64,000 nucleotides of DNA from Brachionus plicatilis (Eukaryota > Rotifera > Eurotatoria > Ploima > Brachionidae): positions 623,567 through 687,566 of the forward strand of contig QEOQ01000303.1 in the NCBI GenBank assembly GCA_010279815.1, read 5' to 3'. The notes below the pieces were generated by a model. That model was not told the origin of the DNA and did no database searches. It saw only the letters and a list, made by a program, of their open reading frames with translations. The position numbers and the translations under genes are program-made. How positions within the stretch are numbered: position 1 is the stretch's first letter; every line of letters begins with the position of its first letter. This document shows, one piece after another, positions 1 through 10,541 of the stretch.

Positions 1-275
1 GAACAAAATTCTCAAAATCAAATTTTTTTCTATAAGTTTAAAATTAGTTCAGTTAATGAAGCAAAGTGAAAAAGCATTAATTGCTTAACTCTACTTATCG
101 AGTAATGGCTTGATTACAGGGGAATCAAATTCCTTTTTAAGTTGAAGAGTTTTTATATGCAATACCATAGAATGAAACATTATTTGTTAAACTAAAGGGA
201 CTTAATCTATCTATCTTCTTGCTCAAAAGAAAATAATAAGTTTAACAGAATTTTATTTTTGAATCGGAAATTAGG

Positions 276-507
276 GGCATCTTGAAGTTTAAAACTCTGC
301 ATTTATATTGCGCAGTTGAATTAGATACTTTTTAATGACATGCATTTTCCTGTAAAATTGCCGAGTTTTTGCAGAGCCAATTCTAATATTCAGCATGTTT
401 TTTGCATTATTTAGCATTTTGCAGAGACATTTAATCAAATACCATTCAAAAGTTATAAAGAAATTACTTTTTGATCTGATTTTTTTGATCCTAAACTTCA
501 AGATGCC
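276..507. mobile_element. MITE-like element, TGCAGAG-core family, copy 1
   Basis: The two ends are a 16-bp perfect inverted repeat, GGCATCTTGAAGTTTA at 276-291 and its complement at 492-507. The interior contains the core seen in other elements here (CTCTGCATTTATATTGCGCAG on the left, GAGTTTTTGCAGAGCC on the right). From about 340 onward it matches the right half of the longer palindrome at 28999-29342, including the shared end TAAACTTCAAGATGCC, so it looks like an internally shortened relative. No coding capacity and no clear target duplication were seen. Confidence 0.7.
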
Positions 508-856
508 AAATTGGGTCGTATTATTTGAAGATTAATTTCTAAAAATTGATTTTTACAAGTCAAATATATATTTTTAATGACTCAGCTTTAAACATATTTC
601 AAAGGAACAATAATCTCAAAATTTTTAATTTTCTTCTTTTGTTAAATATTTTCCTCATTTGACTTCACTTTGTGAAAGACGGTAGTTATTTTTATAAAAT
701 ATATCTTTAATTTTTTAAGTATTTTGAAGAAATTTTTGATTGAAAATTGATTTGTAACAGTTAAAAGGTTTCAAGTCAATATATACGGTTTAAACTTGTT
801 TTTAGAAATAGAAATTTAAAGTTTTTTATTATATTTTAAATTAAATTAAATTTTAG
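508..856. other. AT-rich intron or intergenic stretch
   Basis: I see no coding, RNA or repeat signal. It ends in an acceptor-like TTTTAG at 851-856, so at least its right part is probably an intron of the Ig-domain gene that follows. Confidence 0.5.
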
Positions 857-2342
857 ATTATTTGGTCAAGAGAAGATGAAAATGGAAAAGATTATGAGCC
901 TTTAGGTCTTGATGATATTCGATTGATACCTGATGAACGTTTATATTTTGAGCGGATCCATGTTTCGACACATACAAATGAAAAAATTAAATGGAGTTTA
1001 ATAATTAACTATCTTAAACAATCTGATTCTCGGAATTATATTTGCCAACTAAATAAAAAACCATATGACACATATTGGCTTCAAAAATTTAACTTGAACG
1101 TCAATGGTATTCAAATTTTCATTTTTAAAATAAAATTTAATAAAATTTTCTTTAGAACCAGCATATTTTGTTGAGGAACGTGAAACTAATCAACTAAAAA
1201 TAATGTCTAATAATGAAAATTCACTTTTCTTAAAGAGTGTTAATGAAAATGCAGATCTAAAATTAAAATGTAATGCAAAAGGAAAGCCAACACCAACTAT
1301 CAGTTGGTATTTGAGATTTTTTAATGGAACTACTTTACGTTAGTGACTCTTCAAATAAAAAAAATAATCAAATTATATTTCTTTTTTTTAAGAGTTAAAT
1401 GATCATAAACCTGAACTAGTCATTGAAAACATCAAAAAGTCTTCCAAAATAAATTTAGTTGAATGTCAAGCTGGAAATGGGTATGGAGCTAAAGCGATTA
1501 GATCATTTAAAATTAATTTAAAATGTAAATTCTAATGTAAAATTTATATTCAAATATTAAAAAAATATTTCAAGACCCTCCAAGAATTTTAACAAGATCA
1601 AAAATATATCGAGTTGATTCTAAAGCTACTGAATTTCAGCTCAATTGTTCTATAGTGTCTAATCCATTGCCAACAATTTTTTGGTTATTCAAAAAAAATC
1701 ACGATTTTGAGTACAAAAAATTAGAGGAAGACTGGCCCAAAAGTGAGACAAAAACTGAATGGAAGTCTTTAAATTTACAAGCTTCATATTCAATTAAACA
1801 TTCATCGAATTATGGCCTAAGCCCTGATACTAAATTACCATTTTCAAAATACCACATAAATGAAAAACACCTAAAATCAAATTTTATTGTTTCTTCGCTT
1901 TTGATAAAAGTAATTTAACTAATATTTTTAAATTTTATTAATTTCTGCCAAAGAGCTTATCTGAGTCTGATTTCGGAACTTATAAATGTATTGCCTCAAA
2001 CGAAGTAGCAAATAGAACGATCGATTTTACAATTAAACGTAAAATTGCGAAAAAGAAATGTAAATTTTGATAAAATTTTAATTTATTAAAGGTATGAACC
2101 ATCATATGATAAATATGGATAAAATGAGAAGTTTGCCTCTGGAGAAACATGCTACAACTAAGAAATTATATCGGTTGAGCTTTAAAGACTATAGCAAAAA
2201 AATAAGTCCGGAACTGGATTATAAACAACGGGACAACATTTTAAATTCCTGTCCTAATAATCGATTATTTAATAAAACTCAATATTTTTATTATTTTATT
2301 CTCATTTTAAAAAATTTTTGCATATTTAATAAAAATTGTTAA
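857..2342 (+). CDS. Three-Ig-domain cell-surface protein, lachesin/IgLON/DIP-like (5' end missing)
   Basis: Probable neuronal or epithelial adhesion protein of the lachesin/IgLON/DIP type. Exons by GT-AG and phase: 857-1106, 1156-1338, 1393-1524, 1575-1909, 1954-2059 and tentatively 2092-2342. Exon 1 gives the end of Ig1 (W-S-L-I-I, then D-S-R-N-Y-I-C-Q-L-N), a typical V-set F strand. Exons 2-3 give Ig2 (L-K-L-K-C-N-A-K-G-K-P-T-P-T-I-S-W, then V-E-C-Q-A-G-N-G-Y-G). Exons 4-5 give Ig3 (F-Q-L-N-C-S, P-L-P-T-I-F-W, then D-F-G-T-Y-K-C-I-A-S-N-E). The last exon ends in a hydrophobic stretch (YFYYFILILKNF), which suggests a GPI signal. It would follow an intron of only 32 bp; otherwise the protein ends at 2070-2072 soon after Ig3. 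The signal peptide and first Ig strands were not found and probably lie left of the window. Confidence 0.82.
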
Positions 2343-2384
2343 GATTTTATTTTTCGAAGTCTTATTTTCTGCTCATCCAGCAAT

Positions 2385-3048
2385 CAATGCCTGCTTAGAT
2401 GCTGTTAACTTAGTCGGGGGCTTCAACTAATTGATTTGGCAGTAAGTTCCATATGCTAGCGGTTCTGTTGATAAAAAAGTTATCTGTATTAACCGGTTTA
2501 TATTCTAACCGTTTAAAACCAATTACTCTTATTAGTGATCACTTCCTTGTTTTTTTTGTGACATTAAAGTTGTTGCTTTTTTTAATAAATTCTATTCCAT
2601 GCATGAACTGGTAAAATTGAATTAAATCAATTTTTTTTCTTCTTTTCACCAGATTTGGAATGCTAAAAGCCTTCGATCTGCTTTCATACGGTTTGTTTCT
2701 ATTTGAAGAAACCAATTTGAGACCAGCAAATATTATTTTCAAATATCCGTTGAATCCTTTCAACATTCTCACGGCCAGACTTAAGAATTGGAGATCATAC
2801 AGGCACTGCAAATTCCAAAGAGGACGAACAAAAGTTAATTACAGAGATCTAAATAACTAACAATCAAAACGAGCGAATGATTTCCTGATGCGACCTAAAT
2901 TTTTATTTGCTTTGTAACTAGCCTCTATTACTTGATTTTTCCATTTCAGATTTGTATTGAAAATATCTCGAAGATCTCTTTCGGTTTCTGACGTGATAAC
3001 TGCTTGCCATTGATATATTAAAGAAAATTTTTGTTTTTGACAAACCAA
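2385..3048 (-). mobile_element. CR1-type LINE fragment, 3' end of the RT ORF
   Basis: Minus-strand remnant of a non-LTR reverse transcriptase ORF. Reading right to left: E-R-D-L-R-D-I-F followed by N-L-K-W-K-N-Q and A-N-K-N-L-G-R-I (2857-3048), then L-V-K-R-R-K-K-I-D-L-I-Q-F-Y-Q-F-M-H-G-I (about 2600-2660), then F-F-I-N-R-T-A-S-I-W-N-L-L-P (about 2430-2475). These are the stereotyped C-terminal motifs of CR1/Jockey-clade LINEs. The frame breaks between 2857 and 2811 and a stop lies near 2536, so it is dead. No endonuclease or catalytic RT part is attached. Confidence 0.8.
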
Positions 3049-3163
3049 AATCGACGGTGGATATTTAAAAATTCGGTCAAGCTAAACTTGAAGAGGTTAG
3101 ACAAACCGATTAGCCATAAAGTCTTATATAGTGCACTAGATTTCGTCCTGAACCAAGTGGAAA

Positions 3164-5260
3164 ATGATGCGATCTGCTAATGCTGCTTTTAATGCTGCCA
3201 AAATTTTCGATCGAGACATCAATGTCAATGGAACCATTTTCAGACTTGAAGATGCAAATAAAGTCCCGGATCTCAGAAGGTATTGTACTTTTCGTTTTCA
3301 CTTCTTGCCCTCTGATATCGAGAATCATAGACTGGAAACCTTCTTTAATGCTGTTCGAATTGATGGACTTAATATTGAACACATTACTGAAGAAAAATAT
3401 AAAGATAGACCCGAGAGGAAAATGGTGTCAGAAGAGTGAGGATATCATTTCCAAAAGAAGTTGTCACCTGTCAATGTACGCTCAAATGATCAGAATGAGA
3501 CAGAAACTTTTTTCCAAACCAAAAATCAAATCAAGAGATATTCCGAATTTGATCCAAATGAAAAAGAGTTAACCGAAAAAGAATCAAAGAAACCATTAGT
3601 TGTCTTTGAAAATGAAAACGACAATACCTTCGAGTCTGAATCAAACAGTTAAACAACTGAATGTTCAATTCAAGTAGATCAATCATCTAACGAAGCTGGT
3701 CAGCAAACTGCCAGTCAAAACAGCATTGAAGAAAATTTAGAATGAACAAGAAGACAAATAAATCAATTTTAAGAACAAAACCTCTTAATAAAACAAGGTT
3801 AGTAATTAAAAACTGGAATTGTCTTCATTTAGCTAGTAGGGTTCATCTCTTAGCCAATTTTTTAGCTCAAAAATGTCCCGACATTGTTTTGCTCAATGAA
3901 TTAAAGATAGATTTGAGTGAGGCAAATATTTATCTTGATTTTCACAGTTATCAATTCATAACAAAACAAAGCAGGAATTCAATTCCGAACTCCTTTGTAT
4001 AAAAATGAACTTAGGAAAGAATAATGAACTGTTTATATTTAGTCTATATGATCCACCCAATGTGCTTCTGAACTTTGAGTTTTTTAAAACAGTCAATAAA
4101 AAATGTAGAAACTACATTTTAGGTGGTGATCTTAGAGCTAGAACAAAGCAAATAGGCTGCGTAGGGGAAAATGAAAACGGCATAATGTCGGATAGAATAA
4201 TCAATGAGTTAGACTTTTCAGTAATCAATGAAAAGCGTCCTCCTTTCAATATTTTTAATAGGAATTACTTTGAAATTCTTGATCTTTTTTTTTTCATCTT
4301 CATTAATTGACAAAATTACTATCAGAAACTTTCAGAAAACCCGCTGTCAAAATCTCAAGAAAAAATTTAATCAACTTACATTAATGGCCTCATTAAAAAA
4401 ATTCTTGAATCAAAATTGGTTTGACTTTATTGAGAAGATTGGAAAAAACCCGCTGACAAGTAGACCTTTTTGGAAAAAAAATTAATAAATTTAGAACAAC
4501 AAAAGGATCAAATTTAATTCCTTACTTGCTTTTAAATGAAAAGGAATTCAAAACTAATGAAGAAAAGGGAAAATGCTTCGGAGAACTTTTATCTTCAATA
4601 ATTAGTCCTAATTCTGATTTAATTGATACTGAGAAAGATATCGAAAGTCTAAATTCTAACTCTGATTTCTTTAGAATCAGTAACCAGTGTAATTTTTATG
4701 ATCCAATTTGCTTAAATGAATTAATTATGGCTTTAAAAAGATTGAAAAATGAAGCGGCATCAGGACTTAACCAAATTTAATGTTAAAAAACTTACCTAGA
4801 AATTCATTAATAGAAATTATAGAACTTTTTAATTTAATGAATCGTTTAATAGAAAAAAAAGAGTTTGCAGCCTTTTTTTTGATATTTCAAAAGCCTTTGA
4901 TAGGGTTTGGCATGAAGGTTTACTTTTTAAATAGATTAAAATAAATCCACCTCATTAATTGACTATCTGGATTAGATCCTTTTTAGACTCTAGGACATTT
5001 AAGGTAAATCTGAATGACCATCTGAGCGAAGAATATCAAATAACTGCAGGTGTTCCTCAAGGCTCAGTAATTAGTCCTCTTTTATTTAGTATAAATATTA
5101 ATGACATCCACAAAAGAAACAAAATAATGAATACTCTCTGCTTTTCGATAATATTATTAAGATATTGTCAAACAAAAAAGGGTCTCAATCAAAACATTTT
5201 TTTGAATTGAGTGAGAGAGATTTGTTGGGACAGGACTGAGTTATTCTATTCCATTGGTTG
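3164..5260 (+). mobile_element. Broken Jockey-type non-LTR retrotransposon
   Basis: Decayed plus-strand LINE. 3164-3652 is a weakly recognised possible ORF1. 3742-4310 resembles an apurinic-type endonuclease: N-W-N-C, then P-D-I-V-L-L-N-E-L-K, then G-G-D-L-R-A-R at the usual GGDFNAH site, with a frame change near 4002. 4526-4780 is the linker before RT and ends in L-K-R-L-K-N-E-A-A-S-G-L-N. RT pieces follow: F-F-D-I-S-K-A-F-D-R-V-W-H-E-G near 4876-4920 and, at 4959-5110, F-L-D-S-R-T-F-K-V-N-L then G-V-P-Q-G-S-V-I-S-P-L-L-F. The YADD region is lost, and sequence between about 4780 and 4870 appears deleted. Several frameshifts; inactive. Confidence 0.8.
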
Positions 5261-5469
5261 AAAGACTGGTGAAGGAAAACAAAGAAGGTTTCGAATCAAG
5301 ATATATTGAATACCCAACTCCATTGTGTAATTGCTACCTTACTATTTCTTCTTTTTTTCTGAAACTTGAACTATTTAAAAATGTGCCACATGTAACAATC
5401 TATTCCAAATTATGTCTTTTCAACTTTCATTTTTTTAGCTTATTTACTTTATTTTGATTCTTTTTTTTT

Positions 5470-5827
5470 TTTCATTTTATTAACATCCAATCTTGAGTCC
5501 ACTTGAAAACTAAATCTAAATCCGATTGTATTTTCGCTGCCTTTTTTTTTGATACCGTGTTCATACATTTTTACAACATTCTCTATTCATTTTGGAAGAT
5601 CATTGATATACAAAACGAACTAAGTGGACCAATCACTGATCCTTGAAGTACACCGCTAAAAAACTCAACCCAATCCGATAAATTTTCACCTCGAACAACT
5701 TGTTATCTTCTATTTTTCAAGAAAGCTTCAATCCATTTTAGTATAAGACCATCACAGCCATACACTTTCAATTTAGCTATTAAACGTCTGTGCGGAACAG
5801 AATCAAATGCTTTCGCAAAATCTAGCA
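5470..5827 (-). mobile_element. CR1-type LINE RT fragment, 3' half, split by insertion
   Basis: Minus-strand RT coding remnant: F-A-K-A-F-D-S-V-P-H-R-R-L, then K-W-I-E-A-F-L-K-N-R-R, then S-G-V-L-Q-G-S-V-I-G-P-L, then a degenerate YADD region and K-I-Q-S-D-L-D-L-V-F-K-W-T. At least one stop (near 5702) and a frameshift are present. It continues directly in the fragment at 10542-10975. Joining across 5827/10542 restores V-D-V-I-L-L-D-F-A-K-A-F-D-S-V in frame, which shows that one LINE was cut by the 4.7-kb element between them. Confidence 0.88.
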
Positions 5828-6001
5828 TAGGGTTGGTCAACCGGTTAAGAGTAACCAGTTTTAACCGGTTCGAATATAAACCTGTTTAAATCTTGAACCG
5901 GTTTTTGAAACCGGTTATAATAATTTTTGTTTAAAATCTATTTGATTTTTTTAAATTTTAAAGTTTAAAACCATTTTTAAGTAAAAGAGGGTTAGGGACA
6001 A

Positions 6002-7578
6002 TATGACCCAACTCACTACAAAAGGGCGGATCGTAGGACCAAATTTAAGTATGATTTGTCTAAAATCAAAGACCTTCCCTTTTCTCCCTACACTACATTG
6101 GACTTGTTCTTTGACACCTTCGATGCACCATCACGCATCAAGAAAAACTACAAACATGGAGTGTACCTTGATACTGGAAATGTCAAATGGAAAAGAAGCA
6201 TCAGCAGAAAAGCTAACTCACCTGACGCAGAAACAGCAACAGAAGCAATGATTCAGCAACTGATTGACCGTAGTATTCTTGTCCCAGACAAAAAATCACC
6301 ATTCCTAGCAAATGCCAGCGTTGTACCAAAGCCGGATGGAACACCTATACTAATAATTGACTACTCGCACCTAAGAAAAGAGATTAAAGCGCCAAAACAA
6401 TACCTTCCATCGGTATATGAGATATTTAATAAGCAAAAATATCTGGCAAAGACTTACTTCAACAAACTGGACCTTATGAACGCATTTTACAACATCCCGC
6501 TTCATCCAGATACAGATCATGTCACTATGATAAGGTTCAAAAGAAGATTTTACAAATTTACCAGGTTACCAATGGGTATTCAAAGCGCTCCATATCACTG
6601 CCACAAGATAATGACAGTTGTAGCAGATTGGATTCGAAAAAAGGGATTCGACTGCTCGATACATATGGATGGCATCCTGGTTTTATCACACAGGCGAGGT
6701 AAATTAAGGAAATAATTTAAGGTAAATTTTTGGAAATAATTTACGATCCAAATTGAACTCGACCGGATGGTATGTGAATGATATCAAATCTATACTCACA
6801 CCAGCTAAAAGCATCACATTTTTTGGGGGCACAATGGTCAAAAGACAAATTGCAACGGCCAAAAGAACCATCGGCAAAGATGAATAAAGTCTCATACTTT
6901 GTAAAGAGACCACATAAGCTGAACACTAAAAACCGTCAAGAATTAGTGGGTTACTTCAATTATTTTGCTACTTACGCAGGAAAGATATCGACATTCTCCA
7001 GGATACTCCTTAACAATCCAAAGGACATCTCTAAAAGTGATTTGATCTATCAATTATTTAGAAACGTGATCACCAAGTTTAAAACTTACCGCATTCCGGA
7101 TGATCCTGTCCAATATCACCTGGTCTCAGATGCAACCACAGACCAGTTCGGGTTCATTATGAACAACAAATGCGCGTTTGCTGGACAATTCAACAGAGAA
7201 TTAGCCATCACTCTAGCAGAAACAATCACAGTATTGATAGCACTTAAACAGATCTGCGACCATGCAGAAGAAGACAATGTGTCAATTATCTGTCAGATCG
7301 ACAACACAGGGACGATAGCAGCAATAAAAAAGAACAGGATGAAATACAAATCAGTATCAACGATAGGAAATCTTACTCTAAGTGACATCCTGAGAAGACA
7401 AAGGAACTTATTTGAAACACGAGTAGCTCCAGTCTACATCATGAGCGAAGCAAATCCCGCAGACGCTTTATCAAGAATCCGATGGAATGAATACAACTAC
7501 CAGTGGATTTCCTTTAAAAATTTTTTAAGGTTGATTATGATCCAGGAAAATTACTCAACAAATTGGAGTTCCATGTAG
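6002..7578 (+). pseudogene. RT-RNase H pol pseudogene of LTR/DIRS-type retroelement
   Basis: First frame, 6002-6715, is a reverse transcriptase palm: S-V-V-P-K-P-D-G-T-P, I-I-D-Y-S-H-L-R-K, Y-F-N-K-L-D-L-M-N-A-F-Y-N-I-P-L, K-F-T-R-L-P-M-G-I-Q-S-A-P. These are Ty3/DIRS-like rather than LINE-like. At the active site the expected Y-x-D-D reads H-M-D-G (Gly codon 6671-6673), so one catalytic Asp is gone. A thumb/connection remnant follows with frameshifts between about 6710 and 6890. The frame at 6778-7578 then gives RNase H (H-L-V-S-D-A-T-T-D, Q-I-D-N-T-G-T-I-A-A-I, N-P-A-D-A-L-S-R). About 7620-7850 keeps coding-like composition in broken frames that I cannot identify. No integrase, tyrosine recombinase or LTR was recognised, so the order (Ty3-like or DIRS-like) is open. 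Confidence 0.85.
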
Positions 7579-8301
7579 AGATGGTCCATCCTCTAAAAAA
7601 ATAGCATCAGGTTTCCGAATCAGGAAGAACTTTTGGTCAAATCAAAGGCCACCAGGATAGCACTCGCTCTAAAACGTCAAGCATCAAAATCTGAACAGCT
7701 CCTTTCGAAAAAACAGAAATTACCGGTAGCAAATATGGATGATGCTGAACTTTGAAGGAACGAGATACCAACAAGCATACATCCCGGTACTGGAGACCAT
7801 AACAGAAACCGACGAAACACCAGTCTATCTGCAGACACATTTTTTTTTTGAATATAAATTAAAATTTTTTATTATTTTTCTTTATCTTCTCAACTTTTCG
7901 GGCAAACTACATTTTACTACAAAATTAAGTTTGCCCTACAACATTACTTTCAACTTAACAACTGTCTTACTCTTACTATTAAAAATGAATTGTTGCGCCT
8001 TATATAAATTGAATATAGCGCTAATTAGAAATAAAAATTTAAATAAAAAAAAAATTTGAATGATTGTATCAATTATATATAAATGGATTGAAAACTCAAG
8101 CAAGCTTTCACAAAATAGACTGCTCCAGCTTTATCGGCTCCAACATCAACTGTTCAATCCTTTCAAGATTCAGCCGAACCGAAACTTGCGTACCGCGACC
8201 AGGCTAACAAAGAGATTGTAAAAGAGAATTTTTTTTATTTCTTTTAGTAAAATTATTTAAAAAAATATTAATAACATGAAAAAAATTTTTAATCTATCTT
8301 A

Positions 8302-8313
8302 AACCCTAACCCT
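8302..8313. repeat. Short CCCTAA telomere-like run
   Basis: AAACCCTAACCCT, about two telomeric units, lies left of the receptor-domain fragment. With the longer run at 8639-8666 it brackets 8314-8638. A GGGTTAGGG in the opposite orientation lies at 5988-5996. Confidence 0.55.
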
Positions 8314-8448
8314 ATTCCTCAAAATTAGCTAAAAATCCCCATCAAGATGAAATTGAAAAATGAAGGAAAAGGATGACGGAGGAAGATCTCCCTCCCAGGT
8401 AGATATACCCTCTTTTCCAGGAGGAAAATCTTTCTCTAACCCTTCGTC

Positions 8449-8634
8449 CACGCTCCAAAATCGACAAATCTAACGGCATACATTATGGAAGAAGCACTTG
8501 CGAAGGTCACAAGTGCTTCTAGGTATTTTGTATTCAAAAATCAAGAGTTTAAGATAATTAATGTCGAAACTCTTAGATATTGCCAACATTGCCGACTAAA
8601 AAAGTGCGTCAATATTGGCATGTCTGTGTTTAAA
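8449..8634 (+). pseudogene. Nuclear receptor DNA-binding-domain fragment
   Basis: From 8469 the frame reads S-N-G-I-H-Y-G-R-S-T-C-E-G-H-K-C-F. After an extra base near 8520 the next frame gives R-Y-F-V-F-K-N-Q, then E-T-L-R-Y-C-Q-H-C-R-L-K-K-C-V-N-I-G-M (ending about 8628). This follows the classic receptor zinc-finger pattern (HYG-CEGCKGFF ... CQ-CR--KC---GM). Key cysteines are missing: CEGC has become CEGH, the first C-x-x-C before SNG is eroded to S-K-I-D-K, and the Y-x-C cysteines of finger 2 are absent. It is a dead fragment with no ligand-binding domain, inside the hAT-like element and ending within 5 bases of a telomere-like repeat. Confidence 0.72.
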
Positions 8635-8638
8635 CCTT

Positions 8639-8666
8639 ACCCTAAACCCTAACCCTAACCCTAACC
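8639..8666. repeat. Interstitial telomere-like (CCCTAA)n, about 4 units
   Basis: Consecutive CCCTAA units, the first with one extra A, directly follow the receptor-domain fragment. The C-rich strand is the plus strand. The run is too short to be a chromosome end and is flanked by transposon sequence on both sides. Confidence 0.8.
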
Positions 8667-9925
8667 TTTTTTTCAAATTATTTAATTAACAAATTTAGTA
8701 TTAACTAAAAACTAAAAAATTTTTTTAAATCAAAATTGTAATTTTTGTATTTTATAGTATAAAATTTTATTTATTCTCAAGTGACAAATTTTATTTTTTG
8801 TAAATAAATTAAACTTTCACCAAAATAATCTTAACTTTTATAACATGTTAAATAAAAACCATGAAAATTTTTTTTTTATCACCTCCCCTGCTTTATTGGT
8901 TTATCTGGATTTAGTAGAATTATTTATGTTTCTGTTTAACTTTTTTTTTTTATTGCTAGGACGAAGACAAAAGGATAAAGGTTTTATTCTTTCCTTTGAG
9001 TGTTATTATTACAACGTAAAATTCAGATCTAAATTTTGTCATTTTTGTTCCAGTAATGAGCTTATAGACTAAGAAATTAAAAACGTTAATAGGCCTTGAA
9101 TTGAATTAAATTCTTCTAAAAGTTGTTGAATTTTTTTCATATAAACGGTTAGTTTTCATTTCTGAAGTAATATAAATATTTGTGTTAAGCCCAGTTGCCA
9201 TAGCTGACAAATAGTATTATTGCCCCGAATTCTAGATTTTCTTGCTGTAAAAAAATGCATCGGTATTTTTTCAATGCAAGTTTTTCTTTATTAAAATTAT
9301 GCTCTCAGTAATCGATTTCTTTATTGATCAAAAATAAATATTCATCTTTAAACTTAAAAAAAGTGATAAACATAGAAATCTAAGAAAAGTTGTTCGTCGT
9401 CGTTTCATCAACTCCAAATTCTGATGAAAAAAAAACATTCTTAATATTTTAGTTAAATATCTTTACAAATATAACCACCAATTCTAAAATTATTTAAGGA
9501 GCGATAAAAATATTCAATAATTATATAAAATGAATCAACAAATTGCCAAATAAATTAGAAAAGAACCCAAAAAGAAAAGACCAAAAGATAATTAAAATTA
9601 ATCTCAAAATACTGATATTTTTTAGATAATAAATATTTCCCTTGTTAATTAAACTTAATTTTTTTTTTATTGAAATTAGTGAAATTTAGTGAATGCTTTA
9701 TGTTGTTCCATCATCAAAGTTTAAAGGGCTTGATTTTTTTCAACTTAAATTATTCAAAAAGAATTTTATTTTTGTAATTTTTGGAACCAAAATTGTTTCA
9801 TTTTTTGAAAACATCTTGTTCTAGAATTTTCTGTGTTTCTCCATTTCTGTTTCTTCTTATAGGATATTTTCTTGCTCATTTTAAAATTTTTTTAAGACTA
9901 GAAAGTCACATTTTTATACCGTTAA

Positions 9926-10251
9926 AGCCCGGTCGGTTAAAATTGACCCGAAAATCATTTTATTGATTGTTTGGCCAAAAATGAACTTAATTTTTTTTTA
10001 ATCTTTTAAGCCAAATCTTTAAATTTTAAGAATAAAAAAATGATTTCAAGTTTCTTTTTCAATTTGATGATAAAATTTAAAATTATCTAATCACAAATAT
10101 TTATTTATTAAATCTTAAGGTCTTAATTGCAAGAGTTGCCAAAGCAGCACAAAGTTTTAGCATTTGAATAATAATTTTTTTAATATCTTTTTCAGTTCAA
10201 TCCATAAAGAAGTTTAAAACCTAAAATCGGGTAAATTTGACCCGCCGGGCT
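9926..10251. mobile_element. MITE nested in the hAT-like element
   Basis: Inverted ends of about 26 bp: AGCCCGGTCGGTTAAAATTG onward from 9926, continuing to ACCCGA at 9951, and its imperfect complement at 10226-10251, which ends CCCGCCGGGCT. Flanks are TTAA-like on the left (9922-9925) and TTCA on the right, so a piggyBac-type TTAA target is possible but decayed. No ORF. Confidence 0.65.
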
Positions 10252-10541
10252 TTCAAGTTTTAGATAAGTGATAAAATTTTCCCAATCTGAACTCATTTTT
10301 TAACTTAAAATTAGTTTCTTTTCTAATTTTTAATATTTTCCCCACAATTTTTTTTATTAACCGTTATGTTTTTTTAATTTATCAATTTACAATGTAATTG
10401 ATTAAACGCCTAATAAAAGCTTAAATTTTTCAAATTCAAGACAATTTGTAAAGTATATTTTTTGTTTTAAATTTTTAAAAAAATGAAGGAAGAGTGCAAA
10501 CCTCGTATTTTGAAAACCGGTCGACCAACCCTAATCTAGCA

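Larger units (their letters stand above)
5828..10533. mobile_element. 4.7-kb hAT-like terminal-inverted-repeat element with 8-bp target duplication
   Basis: The left end TAGGGTTGGTCAACCGGTT (5828-5846) is inverted at the right end (10515-10533) with one mismatch (A/G at position 12). The flanking octamer ATCTAGCA is present at both sides (5820-5827 and 10534-10541). Removing the element plus one octamer restores the LINE reading frame. TAGGG ends with 8-bp duplications are hallmarks of the hAT superfamily. No hAT transposase is visible inside, so it would be non-autonomous. Its cargo is an RT/RNase H pseudogene, a nuclear-receptor domain fragment, telomere-like repeats and a nested MITE (9926-10251). 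Confidence 0.85.

Noticed and set aside
2483..2525. Similarity to the end region of the 5828-10533 element (complement of TTTATATTC...AACCGG...ACTCTTA)
   Set aside because: The stretch reads in frame as part of the LINE protein between two recognised LINE motifs, so it need not be a solo transposon end; the resemblance may be chance.
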